NCBI GenBank assembly: GCA_011033025.1
Contig: WFMF01000176.1
Span: forward strand, 124,001-188,000
Origin: Beroe forskalii
Taxonomy: Eukaryota > Ctenophora > Nuda > Beroida > Beroidae
Reading direction: 5' to 3'
Length of the DNA: 64,000 nucleotides
Positions 1-10,600 of this stretch are shown in pieces. Made by a program: the position numbers and the translations under genes. The notes beneath the pieces were generated by a model. That model saw only the letters and a program-made list of their open reading frames with translations. It searched no databases and had not been told where the DNA came from. The first letter of the stretch is position 1, and each line of letters starts with the position of its first letter.

Positions 1-539
1 TAATATGAAGTCTGAGTATTTGGTAATGAGCTGCGTCGTACACCACATGTGTTTAATGGAAATGCGGATGTAAACAGCTTATAGCACTTAGAATTCATAC
101 ATCAGCAAGTGGAGAGCACCAAATCCCATTCGTCATTATTAATTGCTGGATTCATCATCAGCACAATACCAATATATCAATATTACTAGTACATTACTAT
201 TGTGGTCTACAAAAACAATTAAAAACAATTTTTTGCGATTAAAGGGTGATATGGCTTTAATCATAGCGCTGGTGGCGTGGTTGGTTGTTGGGTGCAAGGA
301 ATATAGGCTAATCAATTCTATAAATCAATAATTTCATCTATTAATGAATTCAATTGAATTTCTACTATGGATTAAAATATTCTGCAACTACAGCCCACAC
401 CACGCCAGCGCTACGTGATTAAAGCCCCATCACTCTTTAATCGCAAAATTTACAAGGGCGCTAAGTAACCTACTAACCTACAACCTACTGTTTTTGTCAT
501 ACCATATCATTCTTTTTGTTAACAAATTTTGTTCAACAA

Positions 540-1335
540 ATCCTTGAAACGAAGTATAAGCGATAATTGGTTTAATTGGCTTATCAAATTAATCGATTTT
601 AGACGAAAATTTTTACATCTCACTCACAATTTATGCCAAAGTTTCCGATGCTGTTGGATCAAAGTCGATGCCATGTTTCTAAGAGGGGATATAAGCGATA
701 ATTGGTTTTAATTTGGCCAATTCAAATTAAGATTTGTAATGAAAATTTTTACATAGCACACTACACGCAATCCATGTCAAAGTAAACTATGGCGTTGGAA
801 TGAAGTCGATACCATGTTCCTGAGACGAGATATTAGCGATAATTGGTTTAATTGGCCAATTATCCAATTAAGCGATTTGCAATGAAAACTTTCATGTGGC
901 TCACTTCACAAAATTCATGCCAAAGTTTACGATGGCGTTAGAATGAAGTCGATACCATCTTCCTGAGACGAAATATAAGCGATAATTGGTTTAATTGGCC
1001 AATTATCCAATTAAGCGATTTGCAATGAAAACTTTTATAGAGCTTACTTAACGCAATTCATGCCAAAGTTTACGATGGCGTTAGAATGAAGTCGATACTA
1101 TATTCCTGAGACGAGATATATGTGTTAATTGATTTAATTGGCCAATTATCCAATTAAGCGATTTGCAATGAAAATTTTTACATAGGTCACTTTACGCAAT
1201 TCATGCCAAAGTTTACGATGACGTTGGAATGAAGTCGATACCATCTTTCTGAGACGAGATATAGGCGATAATTGGTTTAATTGGTCAATTATCCAATTAT
1301 ACAATTTGATATTTAAATTCACATATAGCCTACTA
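540..1335. repeat. tandem repeat, six ~140-bp units
   Basis: Six diverged head-to-tail copies of a unit of about 140 bp. Each starts near the motif cgataattgg (about 561, 696, 836, 979, 1125, 1266) and contains a 'gaatgaagtcgatacca' block and an AT-rich 'ttggccaattatccaatt' palindromic stretch. No coding potential is seen. Confidence 0.85.
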
Positions 1336-1429
1336 CACGTGCCCTATGCCAAAGTTTCTGATGCCGTTGGACTTACGACGATATCTGTTTTTGTTTTCTC
1401 GCAAAGTGATTTATAAAAACTGTCGTTGT

Positions 1430-1434
<5 letters not shown>

Positions 1435-1463
<29 letters not shown>
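1435..1463. repeat. (GA)n microsatellite
   Basis: Uninterrupted GA dinucleotide run between the 140-bp tandem array and non-coding sequence. Confidence 0.9.
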
Positions 1464-1465
<2 letters not shown>

Positions 1466-1771
1466 GACGATAATACTAATTTCCGTGATTTTAGGCATTT
1501 TTTAATAATTTTTCCTGCCAAAACCGTACGGCCGATTTTCATGAAATTTTCAGGGTTTCTTTATCATGTGATGGACTAAGCCTGTGCAAATTTTCTTGAT
1601 CAAAAACTGAAATTAACATCTTGAAAACACGACACGAAAATCGCGATTTTCGCAAATCACTGTATTTTTATATAATGGGCGCTGGCAAACAAGTTTTTCA
1701 ATACTTGTAAAACAATTCCACTACCACTTTAAGCACTTCATGCTGGTACTATCGGCTTGTTTGGAGTGTCT

Positions 1772-1866
1772 GGCCAGCAGTCCCGGCCCTTCGGGCCGGG
1801 ACTGCTGGCCAATTCGGCTGCCCTCGGCCCTTCGGGCCGAGGGCATCTGCCCTTCGGGCAGATGCC
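1772..1866. repeat. three adjacent perfect hairpins with a CCCTTCGGG core
   Basis: Three back-to-back perfect inverted repeats share the centre ccc-ttc-ggg: 1772-1810 (18-bp arms), about 1820-1842 (10-bp arms) and about 1841-1866 (11-bp arms). They are G+C rich in AT-rich surroundings. They could be a foldback transposon end or a structured RNA; no adjacent gene explains them. Confidence 0.8.
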
Positions 1867-2301
1867 CTAGAGGTGTGTGCAAAATGCGCTGCGGGCGCTT
1901 GCCAGCGCCCTGATTAGTCTTTACCAGTATGTATTTGATAAGGGAATGTATGACTTAGATCATAGAATGTACCATCTTATCATGATCTTACTTCTGAACA
2001 AAGTAGCAAGTAGAATGAAGTCTCATTTTACCCAAATTATTGCGAATTAGACAGGTCTCTGAGCTCCATATGCAGGGGTAATGCAATAATAGGCCCAGTA
2101 ATCCAGTGCCCTGTAATCTACAGCATGTAGAATAAAGTATAACATTATTATGTTAGTAAGCAGGAAACATGCGCATTACTTAGGGCATTATGTCCAGGTA
2201 CACCACTAGATTAGTGTGTATTATCTTATTATGTAGTAGTGCAGTGCCCCTGGAATGGTGGGGCAACAGTTTGATAACACAATGATGTGGACCTAAGTAA
2301 T

Positions 2302-2392
2302 ACATACCATATTACATTGTCGACATGACAACATACCACATCACATTGTCGACATGACAACATACCACATCACATTGTTGTCATGACAACAT
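2302..2392. repeat. 29-bp splice-donor minisatellite, distal block
   Basis: About three copies of the 29-bp unit that also lies beside the last visible FERM exon (2839-3074). It is separated from the main block by about 450 bp of unrelated sequence, which includes a short direct duplication near 2395-2430. Confidence 0.8.
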
Positions 2393-2738
2393 ACCAGAAT
2401 AAAACAAAAGTTCAGAATAAAACAAAAGTTTATTTCGCATTTCTTTATACACGCCTAAATACTGAATATATACAAAATATGATAAAAATTCTGGTTTCAG
2501 GGTAATATTGAAATCAATATGGATTAGAATATTCTAATAAGGGGATTCTGGTTTCAGGGTGATAGGGAAACTCTAACATTAGAGCATACAGATGATAGGG
2601 TTCTGATATCAGGGTGTAGGGGAATTGTATAACATTAGGACATTAGGACATTCTAACAAAGTGATCAGGAGTAAAATTTCTCTGATTTTGACTTAGCCCA
2701 CGCCTTTAGATGACCTCCTACCCAGTGAGGGTAGGCTT

Positions 2739-2809
2739 ACAAGTGCTGGCGAAACGCAAGGTCGCAAGGCTGGAGGCTTATTGCTTCCTTTAAGTGTACC
2801 AGCACTTGA
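2739..2809. repeat. small inverted-repeat element
   Basis: Terminal inverted repeats acaagtgctgg (from 2739) and ccagcacttga (to 2809) enclose about 50 bp. The element interrupts the 29-bp minisatellite, so it is probably a short mobile-element remnant. Confidence 0.45.
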
Positions 2810-2838
2810 AGCTAGGATAGTCTTTGTTTCTAGTATAT

Positions 2839-3074
2839 ATACCACATCACATTGTCGACATGACCACATACCACATCACATTGTTGACATGACAACCTAC
2901 CGTATCACATTGTCGACATGACAACATACCATATCACATTGTCGACATGACAACATACCACATCACATTGTCGACATGACAACATACCAAATCACATTGT
3001 CGACATGACAACATACCACATCACATTGTCGACATGACAACATATCACATCACATTGTTGACATGACAACATAC
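2839..3074. repeat. 29-bp minisatellite copying the FERM exon 4 splice donor
   Basis: About eight copies of a 29-bp unit directly abut the FERM exon. Read on the minus strand each unit carries the last exon bases (TGTGATGTG) followed by the donor GTATGT, so most copies repeat a usable-looking 5' splice site. Confidence 0.85.
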
Positions 3075-3249
3075 CACATCACAGAACCAGGCACACTGCT
3101 GGATGTATCCATCCTCGTGATGCTCATCTGAGTCAAAGTCTCCCATCTCCGCCTGCAGAGCGTACGCTGCTAACATGACCTCAGTGTTTACAGAACACAC
3201 CAACTTATCCTCAGAGATGTCCTTCTTCAGCTGGCACACAAATGAGTAC
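3075..3249 (-). CDS. FERM gene exon 4 (F2 lobe)
   Basis: Phase 2 to 0. Begins RYSFVCQLKKDISEDKLVCS and includes AAYALQAEMGDFD. The donor GTATGT at the left end is the one copied in the adjoining minisatellite. Confidence 0.85.
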
Positions 3250-4008
3250 CTGAGGATTTGGTCATTTGGAAGTGCGTTGTGGATTGCCAATATCAGAGCA
3301 ATGCTGTCAAATTTGAGATTGCAAGTAGCAATACAGTTGAATAAGGGCCAACAAATTATTCAGATTAACTAAGTTTAGCATATAATTAGTATATTAATTA
3401 CCTCGTCATTTCTTTTTGTAGTATTTTAGATGGATCTGGAGGATAAAACTTGACTCTGAATTTAAACTGAAATCCACTGGAGACACCTATAAGAGCAATA
3501 TCTGTAACTATATTCAATACATTTAATATCTTGTAGATTGATGTCTTGAAGAAACATTTCTTTATGATTTGAATACATAAAATCTTAATTTAATATTAGA
3601 TCATCTACATATAACATTAGTCAGTGCATTATGTTTAACATTCTCACATACCTCCAATCTGTTTATGTATTGGTTTCTTGCTTTGTAGCCAACATGAAAG
3701 GTCTTGTAACTTGCCATGAGTGAAACAAAGTCCAAAGTAGTCTCGCTCTTCTAGCTCAAGGAACATACATACTTGGTTCAAAAGTTCCTCCCCCTTGGAG
3801 CCTTTCTGAGATAGTTAATTTGCTTTGAATTGATCAAGTGAGATTAGAAGGTAAATTTGAAACTCCTTTACGAAAATGGTACTTTCAACACAATCATCTT
3901 AATCAAGGTATCAAATATTACAAGACTCACCTCTACTCGACATGAAATTGTAGAATCATCCAGTAATTGTACTTTGTATTCAACCTTGTTTTTATGACCA
4001 CTTGTCAT
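3075..4008 (-). CDS. FERM-domain (band 4.1/FRMD-like) protein, N-terminal part
   Basis: Four exons (listed separately) join in matching phases into the N-terminal part of a FERM domain. Family knowledge: such proteins link membrane proteins to the actin cytoskeleton. Exon 1 and exon 2 give the ubiquitin-like F1 lobe (VEYKVQLLDD, then KGSKGEELLNQV and ERDYFGLCF). Exon 3 carries FRVKFYPPDP and exon 4 the start of F2 (TRYSFVCQLKKDI, AAYALQAEMGDFD, GYIQQCAWF). The start at 4008 sits shortly downstream of an AG acceptor. The rest of F2, F3 and the tail are not seen, so the gene probably continues past the left edge. It could be EPB41-, FRMD- or PTPN-like; the fragment cannot decide. Confidence 0.9.
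3402..3486 (-). CDS. FERM gene exon 3
   Basis: Phase 1 to 2. Encodes FQFKFRVKFYPPDPSKILQK and then EMT, the F1-F2 junction. Acceptor CTTATAG, donor GTAATT. Confidence 0.9.
3652..3805 (-). CDS. FERM gene exon 2 (F1 lobe)
   Basis: Phase 0 to 1. Encodes KGSKGEELLNQVCMFLELEE, then RDYFGLCF and WLQSKKPIHKQI, the classic F1 signature. Acceptor TATCTCAG, donor GTATGT. Confidence 0.9.
3931..4008 (-). CDS. FERM gene exon 1 (start codon)
   Basis: 26 codons beginning MTSGHKNKVEYKVQ; donor GAG|GTGAGT; exits in phase 0. An AG acceptor lies about 20 nt upstream of the ATG. Confidence 0.85.
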
Positions 4009-7000
4009 TCTCAAGACATGAATAAATCTTAGAAATAAATCAATTGCATTTGATCATATGAGGCATTTCTGTTAATGATCAGTCAAATAACTACATCAGC
4101 ATTCAGGATACTTAATTTTTCCGTCTAAATGCAGAGAAATACAGTGGTATAATAATAAGGTGATGCAAGCTTATAAGCTAAGCGTGTGCCCACATGGCCA
4201 ATGAAACCAATGAAACCACATGGCCAATGAAACCATGCGGGTCATAAACTCAAGACATGTCACAGTACAATAGACAGGTATTGGACCCTGGCACACTTGT
4301 AAATCATATCGGTCTGTTCCACTATGAGTGTGGAAAAGATGGCATGTGTACTTTAGCATGCCTGCCCAATATGCTTCTATTGGAGTTGCAATGTAATTCA
4401 GTTAAATTAATTAATTAATTACTTCTAAATATACATACAATGTGTTACTTTGAATAAATTAGTAAAATAAAATATGTTAAAACCTAAAAACTAGCAACAC
4501 ATGCCCTCTAATTGTAGGGATAAATGAGATTAGAAAACAGGGCCAAAATCTGATTTAAAAACATAGCATGAAAAATGTAACCCTTGATAATATAGTATTA
4601 TGTAAGTAATAATACACACAAAAAACTATAAAAAAGCCAACAGCTTAAAAACAAAAAATTTACTTCAGTTGTATCTCCGTTTATCTATAGCGCCCTCATG
4701 ACCACGCCGCGCACAGGTTCCCCTTTGGCTGCACCTCTGCGCAGCCGTACAGGATACACCCGCACACAGACGTAGCGCCTGTAGTGTGCGTCGCATCTTC
4801 CATCGCGTATTGTTCTGTTTGCTCTTGTGCGCAGATATTTTCCATAACATGTGACTTAGAGGTTTTATTAACACTATCCACTGCTGGACGCGCAGTGCAC
4901 AGGCTCACCATTGGCTAGTGCCACTGCACAGCTGTAGAAGGTTACACCCACACAAAGCACAGCCCACACAATGTACAGCGTTCATTATAGAGTAAATTAT
5001 TAAAACACAATTTCATCAAAACCATTCATTAACAATATCATTCAATAGCATACATATAACATATCTTCAATCCATTATTTGAAATATTAATCTAATGGTG
5101 ATTTAGTGAGTACAGGCACTTTCAGAGCAATAAAGAAAAGAAAGGGAAAGTTGCAGATTCTAGGATGTGCGCGGCTTGGTGCACACGCGCCACCCTGCAC
5201 CTCCCTAAATGTTAATTACAATATACTCTTTATGGATGTTAGCGTAAATTTTTGTCGACAAATTTTTACAAAATGTTACAATCAAATACAGTGGTACTAA
5301 TAGATCATTGTGAGCAATGTACAAATTGGGGGCTTGGATCTGAGCTGATTAAGAATATTGCTTATTCAATATGCCTAGGAACATTTGAGATCATTCTTAT
5401 TCCCACAGCAAAAAACCCCAATTGGAACATCTAATGTTGAACATCCAAATAATAAAGAATGGTCTTTTGCAATCTGCAAGACTTTCTCTAACCCTCTAGT
5501 TCAACTCAAACACAACTTCCCTTGGGGGAATTTAAGTTATACAATGCTAAAGTAGCAAGATCTTAATGAGTTGCACCTAGATGGGTGGATTCAGCATAAT
5601 TCTTGAAGTATGGAAATTCAAATGCATACAGGCCTTCTTCCAATAATTGTGTAAACATAGTTACAGTCTAAATCTTGTCTGTATAATCACATCCGTTGCA
5701 ATAGCAATATCTTGTATGGAGCCCCTCAGTTTCGATTCATTGTTTAACATGCCGTACAGCAAGGATCTACACTGAGTTCACCATGGTTAGGCACTTTTAC
5801 ACCCATTAGTACTACGACGAAAGTTGGCTTTATACCCTCTGTCTAATGGAAATGTTTCCTTGCATGTGACAATTGATGCTCACACAGTACTATTTCATGC
5901 CACTAAAGATTTATCAAAGGCATAGGAACATCATCCCTCACATAATCTCCTGTGCTCCATTTTTAAATTCATTTAAACATGAATCAGAGAAAGAAATTTT
6001 TAGAGAAAGAAATTTATTTTTTATCGACATTTGCAATACAATAAAAATATAAAACAAATCAATTCCTTTCCTTTTCCCGATAAATTACCCAATTTTAAAC
6101 ATAACCCAGGTGCCCTGACCCTCCGAAGCGCCGCTCACCGCAACGCGCGCCTGAATAATGGTACCCTTCTGCAGCATGAGCACGCGGTACTGTGCAATAC
6201 TTTCAATGCAACAATACAACACGCCCCAAGGAAGCATCCAGGCGCGCGACCCGGCACACTGCGCCCCACAGGGCGATATAACAGAGTAACACTTGTCAGA
6301 CGTTGTCTGGCCCCTACGCCTTCGGCGGGCGCGCACGCGAAGCGCGCGCGTCCGCTGAAGGGTATTTAACGATGACAAGGGTATTTAACGATGATCAGTG
6401 CATTTGTATGTGATTTGGACGCCACCATTGCCATGGCAAAGTTGGTTTCTCTTTTAATTAGGCGTAAAACACCCGTTTAATTCTTATGATATTAGTTAGT
6501 TAATTGTGAATATTTTTACGTAAATAATACTTTGTATGAACTAGTGTGTCTAAGTGTGGTCTATTTAGTGGAATAACAATAACGTAACATATCAATGAAG
6601 TAAAGTCCTAGAATCCTACAAGTATATGTCATATCTATAGCTTGTACCAGTGCACCACGTTGCAACATATCTGCATGAAATTTTTATCAAAAAAGAACAC
6701 TAAAAAATAATGGTCATTAATCAAACTTTTTTTCATATTGGGTCAAAATAATTATATATTTATGGCAACATCCCATACAAAATTATTTACAAGACTCAAT
6801 AAATAAATTAAAAATGTGTGTAAATGCTGTGAGTAAGAAATCTCAATTGTGCTAGAGCTTGTCATGAAAATGGGCTCTGAAGCTTTTATTAATGTAACTG
6901 ATTGTCAGACTGTCAAGGTATTCAAAATAGACAGTTTATCAACAGAGTTTCGTCACTAAGAAAGTTGTCTTTGGAATGAATTGAAGAAAAAATTGGTCAT

Positions 7001-7507
7001 TACTGGTCAGTTAATTGAGAATCCTATGAAATTGACGATTAAGTTCAATCATAACAGTTCCGTGATGAAACCAACAACAAACTTGTACATGCATTGGAAG
7101 AATTGGGGTCATGACGTTTTCATTGTCTTCCAGCCTGTTCACTTCATTCTTCTCACAAATATATTTGATGCAATATACAAATTGAAGGGACTTGCTTCAA
7201 TGTATAGATGGAACTTTACATTGCCTTTTTGCAGTTAGTGCAGAGCTAAGATTAAGTCAATCCACTACCTCTCATGTGTAAAATACCAAATCAAACAACC
7301 CAATGGATGATTTATCGATCTGATTGGTTAATTTGGTAGTGGATTGACCATCACTGCCCCAATTTTGCAATTTCAAATATGTTTCTCAATCAATAGGTAC
7401 CATAGCATATTCTTAGTTAAGATGGAGCCAATTAGTACTTTAGTAGGTTTTTGTTCTTCCATGTTATGAAACAAAATAGGATGTTTAGCTAGGTCCATAA
7501 AACCAAT
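4009..7507. other. intergenic region, no gene recognised
   Basis: No ORF here resembles a known family or shows credible splice structure. An imperfect duplication lies at about 4685-4960 (two GC-rich 'cacaggntc..ccnttggct' copies). A GC-rich patch at 6100-6360 gives overlapping ORFs on both strands that look like compositional artefacts. A short direct repeat gggtatttaacgatga lies at about 6360-6393. Confidence 0.6.
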
Positions 7508-7606
7508 TCACTCAATGCCCATAGGGGACTGATGCATTATGGTCTGGAGGTCATCTTGATCAACAGAATGATTCCCAGCAGATGATAAATCAAGTTCTTT
7601 TCCATT
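7508..7606 (-). CDS. LE gene exon L60 (C-terminus and stop)
   Basis: 33 codons including TGA, phase 0: [20 protein letters not shown]...MGIE. Acceptor TTTGAG is preceded by a branch-point-like TTGCTAAT. No membrane anchor. Confidence 0.55.
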   Translation of the reverse strand, partial: NGKELDLSSAGNHSVDQDDLQTIMHQSPMGIE

Positions 7607-10600
7607 CTCAAAGATTAGCAATTTAGATCATCTTAGATTTACTTGAGGGACTAGTTCAACATGGTTTACGTACTTTGCAATCTATTTCTTCTCTCTCAAC
7701 TCTGTCACATGTCGCTGTCTGGAATGGAAATGAATTTAAGAATAATATATGTATGAAGATACCTAATGTGAAGTTTTTTCATTTCAAATTTTAGAACATT
7801 AATTGGGGTATAAAATATTAGGTATTATAAATATATATGCAGAGAACATGGAGATTTTACCTCACATACAGAAGAACATTACCTTGATGATTGTTGAGAA
7901 GTCACCACCTTTAGTAACATACTCCTTCCTAAATATTACTTTGGATCCTGTACATGCTTCCTTATCCTTAATGACACAGCTTCTAAAAGCCCATGGTCCC
8001 CACCTACACCCTCTCGTGTCACATTGCTTGCCCACGATCTGTGGGTTGCAGTCACAGTCTCCAGTGTACAGATGGCAATTAAAATTCCGGGAGCCCTCAG
8101 GATGGCAGTTACAATCTGCAGGGAGAGGTAGGAGGATGTTAGAATGATGAATCATGTGACAGGTTCCACTGACTGAACGCACAAGAACTTCTTCTGTTGA
8201 GGAATCATCTCAGACAAGCTATTCAGACACATACTCACCCACACAAGTCCTGTTATCTGCACTGGCGTAGTACTGCTGACTAGGACAACCATCACACCGT
8301 CTGGAGTCGTATCTGTTCTGTACAACCACTTCATTCTTAATATCAAACTTAGCACAGTTACACTGACCCGTTATAGGATCACACGACAAGTCCCCTGGAG
8401 GATGATAATTGGTTACCATGGCAACATATTGGTGAAATAGACTGTTACCATAGCAACACATTGGGGGAAATAGACAGTTTCCGTAGCAACAAATTGGGGA
8501 AACATACTGTCCAAACACAAGTGAAAAATGATCCATTACAAATTCCCTACTCTATGCCTAGAAAATGGTAAGCTGACAGATGCCCAATAAATGCCAGCAT
8601 GTAAACACTATGTTATCATACTCCATAGCAACAAATTTGGGGAAATAGACTGTAAACACAAGTTGTCTTCTCTTGTTGTACAAACTGTGTGACAGATGCC
8701 GTATAAATGCCAGTGCAGTTGTTATCATATCAATAAAACTACTTACTAAGTCGTTGTCGTCTCTTGTTGTACACCAGTTTGACTCCGTAAGGGTTGCAGT
8801 TGCAGGGCTGACACCCAGTGCCGCTGTCTAGTCCGAAGTGGTTGAGTTTGCACTGATCACACTTCCTGCCCTCCACATTGGGGAGACACTGGCAGCTCCC
8901 CTCTGAGTTGCAGGAGAAGGAGCTGGAGCCAGCCATGTCACACCCGCAGTTCTCACACTGACCGGTGGTCAGGTTGAAATACTCGTACTCCGCACACCCG
9001 AAGCAGGTCCTGGCGTCTGAGAAGGAGGCGGAGGGAGAGCGACACGAGCACTGTCCGGTCTGCTTGTCACAGACGCCGGAGTAGGAGCCCTCTGGGTCGC
9101 AGAGACAGGACACGCACTGCTCACCTTCTCTGTAGAAACCGTCCGCACACTCACCACAGTCCACTCCTGGGAGGGCAGGTTCAAATAGGGATGGGAATGG
9201 AAGGGTTCAAATAGAGATGGGAGGGTTCAAGGAAGAGGGTTGTATGGTATGGGGGGCTTGGGGGTCAATAGAAGTAGAAGATAGGATAGTTCAAGGAAGG
9301 GGTAATATGGCACTGGCAGGTGGGGCATAATATGGGGGGGGGGGGAATTGAGTAAGGTGCAGTGCGATGTGGTTGGATGTAGGGGGTAAGGTAAAATTTG
9401 GCAAACTTTTGGCAAACGCGCAAACTCTTCCAAAAAGTGGAAGCGTTTGCCAAAGTTTGCTCCTATACCCCCCCCCCAAATGTAATCCATGAGAAAGTAC
9501 GCGTCGTTCCAGTAACTACCTGCATATCCCTGCTCGCAAGTACACACCCCAGTGTAAGGGTTACAGATGCTGTCCAAGGATCCCGGGAACACGCACGGGC
9601 AGTTCTCGCAGACTCCGTCGCTGTAATAAGTGCCTAAATAGCACTCCTCGCACTGCCCGCCGACTATCACCTGGTGTCAGAAGCGTTGTCAGGGTGTTGT
9701 CAAGGATACATAAGTGTTGTCAAGGGGTTGTCACAGGTGTTTTCAAGGGTGATACAGGTGTTGTCAAGGTGTCACAGAACAGGTGTTATCACTCAGCTAA
9801 ATGTTTATTAATCGTTTATTCAGTGCCACAGTAGCAGTGTTGTCACAGTAGCAGTGTTGTCAGGGTGTAACCAATAACTAACCTGTCCGGGCGGGCAAGT
9901 CTCGCAGGTCCTATCGTTAACGAACTCCATGCCTCCCTTACAGGAGCACTGTCCTGTCCAGCTACACTCCCTGATCACACCCCCGAGTGTGTTCTCCACC
10001 ACACACCCGCACTCCACGCACTCAGGGTCTCCGAACAGGACGTCTGGAGAGTAATAACCAGCCCTGCAGTTCTGACACTTCTCACCCTCGTGTCTCTCGT
10101 CACACTCACACTCTCCCGTCACCCGGTCACAGACGGAGGAGAGGGAACCCACCGGGTTACACCGGCATTCTGTGGGGAGATAGAGGGGTTATACTAATGA
10201 GGGGGGGTTACACCGGCATTCTGTGGGGAGATAGAGGGGTTATACTAATGAGGGGGGGTTACACCGGCATTCTGTGGGGAGATAGAGGGTTATACTTGTG
10301 AGGGGGGGTTACACCGGGCATTCTGTGGGGGGCATTCTGTAGAGGGGTTATACTAATGAGGGGGGGTTACACCGGCATTCTGTGGGGAGGGGTTATACTA
10401 AAGGGGGGGGGGTTACACCGGCATTCTGTGGGGGAGATAGAGGGGTTATACTAATGGGGGGGGGGTTACACCGACATTCTGAGGGGGAGATAGAGGGTTA
10501 CACTAATCGAGGGGGGGGGTTACACCGACATTCTGTGGGGAGATAGAGCCACACGGTGGTTCACTTATACTAATGAGGGGGGGGGGGTTACACCGGTATT

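Noticed and set aside
2302-3074. CRISPR-like array
   Set aside because: Units are contiguous with no unique spacers, in a eukaryotic intron.
6031-6378. Overlapping ORFs on both strands (112 and 97 codons)
   Set aside because: GC-rich patch lacking stops by composition; no domain, splice site or family resemblance.
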